Of a stretch of DNA of 12,532 nt, positions 1 through 7,077 are shown one piece after another. Each line of letters begins with the position of its first letter. Within the stretch, counting starts at the first letter, position 1. The notes under the pieces were generated by a model, which searched no databases, had not been told where the DNA came from, and worked only from the letters and a program-made list of their open reading frames with translations. Origin of the DNA: JAVEYA01 sp034003745 (lineage in GTDB: Bacteria > Bacillota > Peptococcia > DRI-13 > PHAD01); the NCBI GenBank assembly GCA_034003745.1, contig JAVEYA010000067.1, forward strand, positions 1-12,532. The letters are read 5' to 3'. A program made the position numbers and the translations under genes.

Positions 1-159
1 TCAAGACTTCACAAAAACATAGCAATTAATGCCGCCGCTTTCAGAAGTCTGCGCGGTTTGATAATTTCGAACAGCCTGATTTTTAAGGACATAATATAAC
101 TCCAAAATATTGTTATATTTTGGTAATATTATGTCCATTTTAATTATCATTCTATTCCT
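1..159. other. Left-edge intergenic segment without a recognisable gene
   Basis: No reading frame here has both a plausible start and a ribosome binding site. The right half is AT-rich and dominated by an interrupted palindrome, listed separately. The left 80 bases are richer in GC. On the minus strand they can be read in two short frames, one stopping at 9-11 and the other at 1-3. Neither can be assigned because the window ends. Confidence 0.5.
87..136. repeat. Long AT-rich interrupted palindrome (hairpin) downstream of tatD
   Basis: Bases 87-97 (GGACATAATAT) are the exact reverse complement of 126-136. Inside them, 102-110 (CCAAAATAT) is the exact reverse complement of 115-123. The two stems are separated by a small asymmetric internal loop (AACT against TA) and closed by the tetraloop TGTT, giving 20 paired bases in 50 nt. 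It lies 23 bases beyond the tatD stop, so it may end metG-tatD transcription. However, neither side has a proper U-run (TTAAAAATC on the minus strand, ATTTTAATT on the plus strand). A protein-binding dyad or a small mobile palindrome are alternatives. Confidence 0.75.
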
Positions 160-930
160 TTATATTCTAAACACTTTTTTACCGTTTTCCGTGGTCATCC
201 GTGCCACCTCTTCCACCGGCAACCCTTTGATTTCGGCCAGTTTTTCCGCTACTTTGACTACATAAGCCGGCTCATTTCTCTTCCCCCGGTGAGGCATCGG
301 CGCCAGATAGGGGCAGTCTGTCTCGATTAACAGCTTCTCCAGAGAAACCATTTTAGCCACTTCCGCCAGCGCACCGGCGTTATGGAAAGTGAGCGGTCCG
401 GCTAAAGAGATATAGAAGCCCAGCTTGAGGGCTTCTTTGGCCAGCGGCCAATTCCCGGAAAAGCAGTGGAAAATCCCCCCTACCTGACTTGCTCCTTCTT
501 GTTTCAGGATATCCAGCACATCCTGATGGGCGTCGCGGTCGTGAATAATTACGGGCTTGCCCAATTCTTTAGCCAGGACGATCATCTGCCGGAATACTTT
601 CTGCTGTATCTCCTTAGGGGAATGGTTCCAATAGTAGTCCAAACCGATTTCGCCTACAGCCTTGATTTTCGGCTCCCGGCAAAGACGGTACAGTTCCGCA
701 TAAACGGCATCATCCAGATCTTTGGCGTCGTGGGGGTGCAACCCCACCGAACCGTAAACGAAATCATAGGTTTGGGTTAGTTTTACGGTACTTTTAGCCT
801 GGGCCACATTATATCCTACATTCATAATCAGACCGACGCCGGCCTTCTGGGCCCTTTCTAAGACAGCTTCCCTGTCGGCGGAAAATTGTTTGTCATCTAC
901 ATGCGCATGCGTGTCAAAATACAAGTCCAT
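160..930 (-). CDS. tatD: TatD-family metal-dependent DNase/hydrolase
   Basis: A 256-residue protein, the normal length for TatD/YabD-type metal-dependent nucleases of the amidohydrolase superfamily, which are cytoplasmic. The metal ligands are all visible: HxH (H8, H10) in an opening DTHAH motif, E94 in AVGEIGLDYYW, H130 in VIIHDRDAH, H155 in FHCFSG and D205 in IETDCPYLAP. I chose the ATG at 930 because an AGG sits 8 bases upstream; a GTG three bases earlier is also possible. The start lies 9 bases past the metG stop, so the two genes almost certainly share a transcript, as in Bacillus where yabD follows metS. The true cellular substrate of this subfamily is not settled; DNA repair, 3'-end trimming and D-amino-acyl-tRNA deacylation have been proposed for relatives. 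Confidence 0.95.
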   Translation of the reverse strand: MDLYFDTHAHVDDKQFSADREAVLERAQKAGVGLIMNVGYNVAQAKSTVKLTQTYDFVYGSVGLHPHDAKDLDDAVYAELYRLCREPKIKAVGEIGLDYYWNHSPKEIQQKVFRQMIVLAKELGKPVIIHDRDAHQDVLDILKQEGASQVGGIFHCFSGNWPLAKEALKLGFYISLAGPLTFHNAGALAEVAKMVSLEKLLIETDCPYLAPMPHRGKRNEPAYVVKVAEKLAEIKGLPVEEVARMTTENGKKVFRI

Positions 931-939
931 CACCTTAAC

Positions 940-2898
940 CTATTTTACTCTGCTGCCTGAAGGGATATTCTGAACTGTCAGCACTTCCAGGCCTTCGCCG
1001 TTGGAGGCGGCCAGCACCATGCCCTGGGAGGTAATGCCCCGCAGCTTAACCGGCTGCAGATTGGCGACCACGATTACTTTCTTGCCGATCAGATCCTGCG
1101 GCTGATAAAACTTGGCCAATCCGGCCACGATGGTCCGGGTTTCCTGCCCGATTTTTACTTCCAGCTTCAGCAGTTTATCGGTCTTTTCCACTTTCTCACA
1201 GGCCAGAATCTCCGCCACGCGCAGATCCGTTTTGGCAAAATCATCAATGGATATTTGTTCCGCTACTATCGGCGGCACTTCTGCCGGCGCCTCCGCCGGG
1301 GATACGGCCTTGTTTTCCGCCGTCTCATTTTCCTCGGCAGCTTCTTTCCACTCAATTCGGGGGAAGAGCGCTTCCGTCTTTTGGACCTGCTGTCCGGGCT
1401 TCGTCCCACCCCAGAGTGTCGCTTCCCAGGTTATATTATCCTGGGGCGCCGCTCCGAGTTGTTGCCAGACCAGTTCCGGCAGCGCCGGCATGACCGGCGT
1501 GATCATCACCGTAACAATGCGGATGGTTTCAGCCAGATTATATAATACCGTGCCTAATCTGGCCTTCTTTTCGGCATCCTTGGCCAAAGCCCAGGGCATC
1601 GTTTCATCGATATATTTGTTGGACCTGCCTACCAGGCGCCAGATACTGGTCAGGGCATTGGAGAAATCCAGACGGTCCATATACCCTGTCGTATCCTCCG
1701 CCACGATTTTGGCCAAATTCTTCAGCTCATGATCCAAAGCTTTATCTTTATCATCGCCCACGGAATCATCCGGGGCCGGAATCTTGCCCTCATAATATTT
1801 TTCCACCATGGCCGCCGTACGGGAAACCAGGTTGCCGAAATCATTGGCCAGATCGGTGTTGATCCGCTGTACCAGCGCGCTTTCGGAATAATAGCCGTCC
1901 GCGCCTGCGGGGATCTCCCGCAGCAGAAAATAGCGGATGGAATTAACGCCGTATTTATCAATCAACTGTAAGGGGTCTACCACGTTTCCTTTGGATTTGG
2001 ACATCTTGCCGGTATCCAAAAGAAGCCAGCCGTGTCCAAAAATTTGTTTAGGCAAAGGCAGCCCGGCCGCCATCAAAATCGTCGGCCAGATCACGGCATG
2101 AAAGCGGACAATATCCTTGGCCATCAGATGGATGTCCGCCGGCCAATATTTCTGATACAAGCCATCCTCAGCGCTGCTCCAGCCCAGCGCGGAAATATAA
2201 TTGGTCAAAGCGTCAAACCAGACGTAAATAACATGCTTCTCATTGATGGGCACCGGAATACCCCAATTGAAAGTCGTACGGGAGATACATAAATCCTCGA
2301 GGCCGCTTCTGATGAAATTGATCATTTCATTGCGGCGGGAGACCGGCTGAATAAAATCCGGGTTATCTTCGATATGCTTTAAGAGCCTGTCCTGATAGCG
2401 CGACATCTTAAAGAAATAGCTTTCTTCCTTAATCAGTTCCACCGGGCGCTGGCAATCCGGACAAACCTGTCCTTCGGCCAACTGTCTTTCGGTGAAAAAA
2501 GTCTCGCAGGGCGTACAGTACCAACCTTCATATTCCGACTTATAAATATCCCCCTGATCATAAATCTTTTTGAATAAATGCTGGACGATTTTCTTGTGTC
2601 GTTCTTCGGTCGTTCTGATAAAATCATCGTTGGAAATCAGCAGGCGCTGCCAAAGATGCTTGATGCTGACAGCAATATCGTCCACATGCTGCTGCGGGGT
2701 TTTTCCCGCCGCTTTGGCCGCCCGCTCAATCTTCTGACCGTGTTCATCCGTACCGGTCAGAAAATAGGTATCAAACCCCTGCATTCTTTTATACCGGGTC
2801 ATTGCATCCGCCATAACGGTGGAAAAAGCATGTCCGATATGCAGTTTATCGTTGGGATAATAAATCGGCGTCGTGATATAAAAATTTTTCTGTTCCAT
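940..2898 (-). CDS. metG: Methionyl-tRNA synthetase
   Basis: A 652-residue class I aminoacyl-tRNA synthetase that charges tRNA-Met. The HIGH signature is at residues 20-23 (KLHIGHAF) and KMSKS at 298-302 (GKMSKSKGN). A zinc knuckle is formed by C128/C131 and C146/C149 (CTPC...CPDC). The last ~106 residues (from about 547, ISIDDFAKTDLRVAEIL) are the appended EMAP-II/Trbp111-type tRNA-binding domain found in long bacterial MetG. A Glu/Ala-rich linker at roughly 520-546 joins the two parts. The upstream ATG at 2916 overlaps the GGAGGT ribosome binding site, so the ATG at 2898, 11 bases after GGAGG, is preferred. A short leader of about 40 nt follows the promoter, which leaves no room for a T-box. 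It heads a metG-tatD operon divergent from abrB. Confidence 0.98.
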   Translation of the reverse strand: MEQKNFYITTPIYYPNDKLHIGHAFSTVMADAMTRYKRMQGFDTYFLTGTDEHGQKIERAAKAAGKTPQQHVDDIAVSIKHLWQRLLISNDDFIRTTEERHKKIVQHLFKKIYDQGDIYKSEYEGWYCTPCETFFTERQLAEGQVCPDCQRPVELIKEESYFFKMSRYQDRLLKHIEDNPDFIQPVSRRNEMINFIRSGLEDLCISRTTFNWGIPVPINEKHVIYVWFDALTNYISALGWSSAEDGLYQKYWPADIHLMAKDIVRFHAVIWPTILMAAGLPLPKQIFGHGWLLLDTGKMSKSKGNVVDPLQLIDKYGVNSIRYFLLREIPAGADGYYSESALVQRINTDLANDFGNLVSRTAAMVEKYYEGKIPAPDDSVGDDKDKALDHELKNLAKIVAEDTTGYMDRLDFSNALTSIWRLVGRSNKYIDETMPWALAKDAEKKARLGTVLYNLAETIRIVTVMITPVMPALPELVWQQLGAAPQDNITWEATLWGGTKPGQQVQKTEALFPRIEWKEAAEENETAENKAVSPAEAPAEVPPIVAEQISIDDFAKTDLRVAEILACEKVEKTDKLLKLEVKIGQETRTIVAGLAKFYQPQDLIGKKVIVVANLQPVKLRGITSQGMVLAASNGEGLEVLTVQNIPSGSRVK

Positions 2899-2944
2899 TA
2901 TTATTGATACCTCCATTGTGGGTGATGGCGCCTCACCTTAAGCA

Positions 2945-2974
2945 AGTATAGGAATATTAAGCCTGTATTGTCAA
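2945..2974 (-). promoter_or_regulatory. Sigma-A promoter of metG-tatD
   Basis: On the minus strand a consensus -35 TTGACA (2969-2974) is followed after 18 bases by -10 TATACT (2945-2950). Transcription would begin near 2938, about 40 bases before the metG ATG. It lies back to back with the abrB promoter, about 60 bases away. Confidence 0.85.
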
Positions 2975-3032
2975 GGCTTTACCAAACGCAGCAAGGAAAA
3001 TACAAATATTATGAAAAATTGAAAGTTTTGTA

Positions 3033-3061
3033 TTGACTTTTAATGGAATAACTGTTATCAT
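3033..3061 (+). promoter_or_regulatory. Sigma-A promoter of abrB
   Basis: The -35 TTGACT (3033-3038) and -10 TATCAT (3056-3061) are separated by exactly 17 bases. The predicted start is near 3068, giving a leader of about 43 nt that carries the Spo0A-type boxes and an AAAGGAG ribosome binding site at 3096-3102. Confidence 0.85.
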
Positions 3062-3075
3062 TTAGTCAGGTAGAA

Positions 3076-3094
3076 TTTGTCGAATATTGTAGAA
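3076..3094 (+). promoter_or_regulatory. Tandem Spo0A boxes in the abrB leader
   Basis: A perfect 0A box, TGTCGAA, is at 3078-3084 within TTTGTCGAA. A second copy with one mismatch, TGTAGAA, is at 3088-3094, the same orientation and exactly one 10-bp step downstream. The pair begins about 9 bases after the predicted abrB transcription start. In B. subtilis, phosphorylated Spo0A represses abrB by binding two tandem boxes downstream of the start, and the arrangement here looks the same. That it acts this way here is inference. Confidence 0.75.
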
Positions 3095-3110
3095 GAAAGG
3101 AGTTATTTGT

Positions 3111-3356
3111 ATGAAATCCACAGGTATTGTCAGAAAAGTAGACGAGCTGGGACGTGTAGTCATTCCGATTGAATTGAGAAGAACGCTTGGTATTGACGAA
3201 AAAGACGCGCTGGAAATTTACGTTGATCAGGAGAAAATCATCTTAAAAAAATATGAACCGGCCTGTGTCTTCTGCGGCAGCGCTGACCAGGTGCAGCATT
3301 TCCGCGGCAAGCTTGTATGTAAAGAATGTGCTCAAGCTATGGCTGCCAACGCATAG
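3111..3356 (+). CDS. abrB: AbrB-family transition-state regulator with C-terminal Cys4 knuckle
   Basis: An 81-residue cytoplasmic DNA-binding regulator. Residues 1-49 form a swapped-hairpin AbrB DNA-binding domain (GIVRKVDELGRVVIPIELRR, then EKDALEIYVDQEKIILKKY), nearly identical to what I recall of B. subtilis AbrB. The C-terminal half differs: C52-x2-C55 and C70-x2-C73 form a probable zinc-binding knuckle, as in clostridial AbrB homologues, in place of the Bacillus multimerisation domain. AAAGGAG lies 8 bases before the ATG. It is a monocistronic plus-strand gene between its own promoter and a terminator, in the conserved slot between rsmI and metG. AbrB represses post-exponential genes during growth, and the Spo0A boxes in its leader suggest release at sporulation onset. 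Targets here are unknown. Confidence 0.95.
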   Translation: MKSTGIVRKVDELGRVVIPIELRRTLGIDEKDALEIYVDQEKIILKKYEPACVFCGSADQVQHFRGKLVCKECAQAMAANA

Positions 3357-3383
3357 CTTAAGGGATAATGCCATCTTGAAAGT

Positions 3384-3420
3384 AAACAGACGCTTAAATT
3401 AAGGCGTCTGTTTTATTTGT
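3384..3420. terminator. Bidirectional terminator between abrB and rsmI
   Basis: A perfect 10-bp stem, AAACAGACGC (3384-3393) against GCGTCTGTTT (3404-3413), encloses a 10-nt loop. It is followed on the plus strand by TTTTATTTGT and on the minus strand by TTTACTTTC. It ends abrB from the left and the rsmI operon from the right. The rsmI stop codon overlaps the edge of the stem. Confidence 0.85.
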
Positions 3421-4255
3421 CCGTCCGAACTATCCTGTTATACAACTCCCGGCGGGAAACCCCGCAGGCTTCGGCAACGGTTTTGGCCGCTTCCTTTTTG
3501 CTGAGGCCGGACTCCAGCAAGGCAGCAGCCTTAGACTCTATTTCTTCCCAGGAAAGAAGAACCCCCTCGTCCCGGCAACCGGCAATCATTAAAGTAATTT
3601 CCCCTTTGACGGTTTTTTGCGCAAAATATTGCCGCACTTCGCTAAGCGTGCCTCTTTGGTACTCCTCGTAAATCTTGGTGAGTTCCCGGGCCACACAGCA
3701 GGGACGATCTCCCCAGGCAGACCCGATGTCCGCCAGGGTCTGGCCCAATCTATGCGGGCTTTCATAAAAGACGATGGTCCGTCTCTCCCGCGCCAGCTCT
3801 GTGAGCAGGGCTTTTTTTTCTTTCATCACCCGGGGAAAAAATCCGGCAAAGACAAAGGAATCGGTATCCAGGCCGGAGGCGACCAAGCCGGTCAGCAGAG
3901 CCGAAGGGCCGGGAATGACGGTGACCGGAATCTCCCGGGCCAGACAGGCTTGTACCAAATCACTGCCCGGGTCGGAAATGCCGGGCATCCCGGCGTCGGA
4001 AACCAGGGCGATGGTCTTCCCCTGGAGCAGCTCCTCCAGAAGAGCGGCTCCTTTTTGTTTTTTGTTATGCTCAAAATAGCTGGTCGTACGCTGATGGATC
4101 GCATAATGGGTTAAAAGCTTCTGCGTCTGCCGGGTATCTTCGGCGGCAATCAAATCAACGGTTTTCAGCGTCTCCAGCGCGCGCAAAGTGATGTCCCCCA
4201 GATTGCCGATAGGCGTACCCACCAGAAATAATCTGCCCTTACTCGGCTTCTCCAT
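3413..4255 (-). CDS. rsmI: 16S rRNA (cytidine-1402-2'-O)-methyltransferase RsmI
   Basis: A 280-residue tetrapyrrole-methylase-fold enzyme that 2'-O-methylates C1402 in the decoding centre of 16S rRNA with S-adenosylmethionine. Signatures are GTPIGNLGDITLRAL near residues 13-27, AAEDTRQTQKLL near 37-48, the SAM-binding SDAGMPGISDPG near 86-97, IPGPSALLTGLVASGL, and FYESPHRL. The C-terminus (about 235-280, LSKKEAAKTVAEACGVSRRELY) looks like the usual small helical domain. AAGGAGG lies 9 bases before the ATG. The gene overlaps the end of trmN6 by 17 bp, which implies translational coupling. It is the last gene of the darA-rsmI block. The GIY-YIG gene (yazA) that I recall between these two genes in Bacillus is not present. 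Confidence 0.97.
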   Translation of the reverse strand: MEKPSKGRLFLVGTPIGNLGDITLRALETLKTVDLIAAEDTRQTQKLLTHYAIHQRTTSYFEHNKKQKGAALLEELLQGKTIALVSDAGMPGISDPGSDLVQACLAREIPVTVIPGPSALLTGLVASGLDTDSFVFAGFFPRVMKEKKALLTELARERRTIVFYESPHRLGQTLADIGSAWGDRPCCVARELTKIYEEYQRGTLSEVRQYFAQKTVKGEITLMIAGCRDEGVLLSWEEIESKAAALLESGLSKKEAAKTVAEACGVSRRELYNRIVRTDK

Positions 4256-5003
4256 CTCTTGTCTCCTCCTTACCGTACCAGCCTAAGACTTCCGCGGTAT
4301 ACCGTCCCGGTGTTTCATAAATCACCAGCGGGGGCAAGATTTTCAAGTCGGCAGCCGCGTTTTTCCTGGCTTCCACCAGAACATGCCGGGACTCTTTATC
4401 CCTAAAGGAATGAATAAAGCGCATCCGGCGGGGAATAAGCTTGTAACGGCGCAGGAGCGAATAAATCTCACCCAGACGTTCCGAGCGATGGATCAGCGCA
4501 AAACGCCCCTGAAAATTTAAAAGCTTGCCGGCGCAAGCAATAATATCCTCCAATTCACAATTCAGCTCATGACGGGCTAAGGCTCTTTCCCGCAAAGCAC
4601 TGGGCTTTCCCGCCCCCATGGTCCAATAAGGCGGGTTCGCCGTTACCAGAGTATGGACGCCCCCCGTAAGGCTTCTCGGCAATTCACGAAGGTCCGCCTG
4701 CAGAATTTTGATGGTATCCTCCAGCTCATTTAGCTTAACGGAGCGGAGGGCCATTTCCGCCAGTTCTTCTTGAATCTCCACGCCGTAAATCGTTAGTTTC
4801 CGGGCCCGGGCGCTTAAGATGAGCGGGATAACGCCGGTACCGGTTCCTAAGTCGACGATGCTGTCTCCCTCTTTGACAGTGGCAAAGTGGGCCAACAGTA
4901 CCGGGTCCAGCGTAAACCGAAAACCCTGCTTTTTCTGGATGATTTTTAAATCATTAATCAGCAGGTCGTCGAGGGTCTCATTGGGGTAGAGGTACGGGTG
5001 CAT
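4239..5003 (-). CDS. trmN6: tRNA1(Val) (adenine-N6)-methyltransferase-type SAM enzyme (YabB/TrmN6)
   Basis: A 254-residue Rossmann-fold N6-adenine methyltransferase. The SAM-binding motif I is VDLGTGTGVIPL (about residues 50-61) and the amino-methyltransferase signature NPPYW starts at residue 123. The opening ETLDDLLINDLKIIQKKQGFRFTLD segment (from residue 9) is typical of the YabB/YfiC family, which methylates A37 of tRNA1(Val). The reading frame stays open another 43 codons upstream but overlaps yabA there and shows no family similarity. I chose the ATG at 5003, preceded by AGGATGG; the ATG at 5015 is the alternative. It follows yabA within 16 bases and overlaps rsmI, so it sits firmly inside the operon. 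The tRNA substrate is inferred from the family only. Confidence 0.92.
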   Translation of the reverse strand: MHPYLYPNETLDDLLINDLKIIQKKQGFRFTLDPVLLAHFATVKEGDSIVDLGTGTGVIPLILSARARKLTIYGVEIQEELAEMALRSVKLNELEDTIKILQADLRELPRSLTGGVHTLVTANPPYWTMGAGKPSALRERALARHELNCELEDIIACAGKLLNFQGRFALIHRSERLGEIYSLLRRYKLIPRRMRFIHSFRDKESRHVLVEARKNAAADLKILPPLVIYETPGRYTAEVLGWYGKEETRDGEAE

Positions 5004-5019
5004 AACTGCCGCCATCCTA

Positions 5020-5325
5020 TCAAAGTTTCTGCAGAAAGCCCATGCAGAACAAACAGTCTTCCGCACGTTTCTGTCCAAAATGCAGATGGCAGATATGAAA
5101 ACCTTCCTTATATAATTTGGCCAGGTTATCATAGCCGGCCCCTTGAATCTTTTTCGCGTTATTCTCCACCTGGGCCTTATCCTCGTCGGAATAACTGCAC
5201 AACTCGCGCCTTAAGCGTTCATTCTCTTCTTCCAGGGCATAGGCCAACATCTTCAATTCGGTTAATTCTTCAATGGATTTATTGAGCCGCTCTTCCAGAT
5301 GGATCAGCCGTTCCGTAATCGTCAT
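5020..5325 (-). CDS. yabA: Replication initiation control protein YabA
   Basis: A 101-residue protein, slightly shorter than the B. subtilis form. Residues 1-45 are heptad-rich (RLIHLEERLNKSIEELTELK, then EEENERLRREL) and should form the coiled-coil tetramerisation part. The C-terminus carries the zinc-binding signature GFHICHLHFG...DCLFC with H77, C79, C91 and C94. In B. subtilis YabA binds DnaA and the DnaN clamp and limits over-initiation, using this zinc domain for the contacts. GGGGAAGG precedes the ATG. It lies 11 bases after the ricT stop and close to holB, so a clamp-loader subunit and a clamp-binding initiation regulator are co-transcribed. Confidence 0.93.
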   Translation of the reverse strand: MTITERLIHLEERLNKSIEELTELKMLAYALEEENERLRRELCSYSDEDKAQVENNAKKIQGAGYDNLAKLYKEGFHICHLHFGQKRAEDCLFCMGFLQKL

Positions 5326-5336
5326 AGAGCCTTCCC

Positions 5337-6065
5337 CTATTCTTCCGGTATTTCGTCCAGGCTTTCCAAGGGAATATCATCCGGCAAAGGAGGTATTTCC
5401 GGCATTTTCGCGCACTTTTTCGTGCATTCGTAAGTATCGCTTTCATATTTGAGACAGCACATCAGACGCCCGCAGATGCCCGATATTTTCGTCGGATTGA
5501 GCGAAAGGTTCTGGTCTTTGGCCATGCGGATGGAAACCGGCTCAAAATCCCCTAAAAACGTGCAGCAGCATAATTCCCGGCCGCAGCCCCCAATTCCTCC
5601 GAGCATTTTAGCCTCATCCCGGACGCCGATTTGCCTGAGTTCGATCCTGGTTTTAAATACGGAAGCCAAATCTTTAACCAGCTCCCGAAAATCGACGCGT
5701 CCCTCCGCGGTAAAATAAAAGATGACTTTGCTGCCGTCAAAAGTATACTCCACATCGACCAGCTTCATGGGCAGCTGGTGTTCCTCGATTTTCTTCTGGC
5801 AAATTTCTTTGGCTTCTTTTTCTTTCTTTTCGTTGGCTTCCATTTGGGCGATATCATGGGCGGTGGCGACGCGCACCACCTTTTTCAGCGGAATAACCAC
5901 CTTCTCTTCGCTGACTTCTCTTTTGCCGATAACGGCTTTCCCGAATTCCATTCCGCGCACCGTTTCGACAATAACAGGGGTATTGGCGGATATATCTAAA
6001 TCGGCAGGGTCAAAATAATAGATTTTGCCCGCAGATTTGAATCTTACTCCTACAACCTGAATCAT
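5337..6065 (-). CDS. ricT: PSP1-domain protein RicT (YaaT), Fe-S Y-complex subunit
   Basis: A 242-residue cytoplasmic protein of the PSP1 family. The conserved Cys-rich core spans about residues 155-205: GGIGGCGRELCCCTF, then SGICGRLMCCLKYE. Cysteines are at 161, 166, 167, 168, 198, 203 and 204, with two more at 214 and 218. In B. subtilis, YaaT (RicT) joins YlbF and YmcA in a [4Fe-4S]-containing complex needed for RNase Y-dependent mRNA maturation, sporulation, competence and biofilm formation. The reading frame opens at an ATG at 6083 that overlaps the holB stop (ATGA), but AAAGGAG lies between it and the ATG at 6065, at ideal 8-base spacing. I therefore take 6065 as the start. A charged segment at about 71-95 (ANEKKEKEAKEICQKK) is probably helical. 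Confidence 0.95.
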   Translation of the reverse strand: MIQVVGVRFKSAGKIYYFDPADLDISANTPVIVETVRGMEFGKAVIGKREVSEEKVVIPLKKVVRVATAHDIAQMEANEKKEKEAKEICQKKIEEHQLPMKLVDVEYTFDGSKVIFYFTAEGRVDFRELVKDLASVFKTRIELRQIGVRDEAKMLGGIGGCGRELCCCTFLGDFEPVSIRMAKDQNLSLNPTKISGICGRLMCCLKYESDTYECTKKCAKMPEIPPLPDDIPLESLDEIPEE

Positions 6066-6079
6066 CCTGACTGCTCCTT

Positions 6080-7045
6080 TCATTGGTTATTCTGCTCAAT
6101 CTGCCGCAAATCTAACAACAGCACTTCCAGTGCGAGCTTGACATTGGCTTTATATTTTAAATGATAAAAGGCCTTATTTATCTTCTCCAAAGCACTATAA
6201 CACTCTTCTATACGATAATCTTTTGCGGGCAGTGTGTCAAGAATTACCTCGCCGGCGCCGGCGGCACGCTCGCAGATACGGTCCCGGTAATACCAAGAGA
6301 GAATTTCCAACACTTGTCCGATTCGCTCCTTGTTTTTCTCCCAGATTTCCGCCCAGGCCAGAATTTTTCTATACCCGCCCCGGCGCAAATCCTCCAGCAA
6401 CTGTTCAACCTCATTCACCAGCCTATTCGTTCCCGCACCCTGATGCAGAACGGCCGCCTTGCCGGCGGAACCGCCTGCCAAACCCAGAGGGAAATCCACG
6501 GAGATCCCCTGACTGGTCAGGATACGCTCCAACGCGTCTTTCTCCAGCAGCTTAAAGGGAATGACCTGACAGCGGGAAGCCACCGTAACGGGCAATCTGG
6601 ACAGTTCTTCCGCCAGCAGAATAAAGACTGTTTGAACGGGGGGTTCCTCCAGGATTTTCAAAAGGGAATTGGCCGCCTCCGCCGTTAATTTGTCCGCCTC
6701 ATCAAGAATAATAACTTTATAGGCGCCCTCGTAATGCTTGAAGGAAGCCTTCTCCTGCACCTCACGGATCTGGCCGATTTTTATCGCCGTACCGTCCGGA
6801 ACGATGCACAGGATATCGGGATGATTGCCCGCCAAGGCTTTCTGACAGGCGGAGCAGATCCCACAGGCTGCGCCGTCCCTAGGGTCGGTACAGTTTAAAC
6901 TTCGGGCGAAGACCTGGGCTGTCCTGTTTTTTCCGACGCCACTCGGCCCGCAAAAGATATAGGAATGGGCGATGCGTCCTGTGGCCAAGGCTTTCTGCAA
7001 AAGGCCCACCGCCTTCTCCTGTCCGATGATCTCCGTAAATGCCAT
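6080..7045 (-). CDS. holB: DNA polymerase III subunit delta' (HolB)
   Basis: A 321-residue AAA+ clamp-loader subunit. It shows GPSGVGKN (residues 33-40), where the usual Walker A Ser/Thr after the lysine is Asn, consistent with delta' subunits being weak or non-hydrolysing. The four-cysteine zinc module is C52, C61, C64 and C67. Then come IILDEADKLT, the SLLKILEEPP helix and the sensor-1-like SRCQVIPF. It is part of the clamp loader that places the DnaN clamp on DNA. GGAGAA lies upstream of the ATG. The gene starts 32 bases after yaaR, and its TGA abuts the ricT leader. The shorter dnaX-type protein is the main alternative, but the missing gamma/tau C-terminal region and the location next to yaaR favour delta'. 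Confidence 0.95.
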   Translation of the reverse strand: MAFTEIIGQEKAVGLLQKALATGRIAHSYIFCGPSGVGKNRTAQVFARSLNCTDPRDGAACGICSACQKALAGNHPDILCIVPDGTAIKIGQIREVQEKASFKHYEGAYKVIILDEADKLTAEAANSLLKILEEPPVQTVFILLAEELSRLPVTVASRCQVIPFKLLEKDALERILTSQGISVDFPLGLAGGSAGKAAVLHQGAGTNRLVNEVEQLLEDLRRGGYRKILAWAEIWEKNKERIGQVLEILSWYYRDRICERAAGAGEVILDTLPAKDYRIEECYSALEKINKAFYHLKYKANVKLALEVLLLDLRQIEQNNQ

Positions 7046-7077
7046 GGTTGTTCTCCGTTTCTAACAAGGTAAGGAAT

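Noticed and set aside
1..80. Minus-strand frame reading FEIIKPRRLLKAAALIAMFL, resembling a signal peptide of a YabE-like protein, a gene next to tatD in Bacillus
   Set aside because: It stops at 9-11, has no start codon or ribosome binding site, and the alternative frame stops at 1-3. The window edge prevents any test for a frameshift.
466..780. Plus-strand open frame of 104 codons
   Set aside because: It lies wholly inside tatD on the opposite strand, with no ribosome binding site and no family motif.
1112..1732. Plus-strand open frame of 206 codons opposite metG
   Set aside because: It is the antisense of a confidently assigned synthetase; the Ser/Ala-rich composition is what the reverse frame of such a gene gives.
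2899..2938. T-box or S-box riboswitch before metG
   Set aside because: The promoter leaves only about 40 nt of leader, too short for either, and no conserved T-box sequence is present.
5004..5132. Upstream extension of trmN6 by 43 codons
   Set aside because: The extension overlaps the end of yabA and has no family similarity; the ATG at 5003 or 5015 follows the yabA stop.
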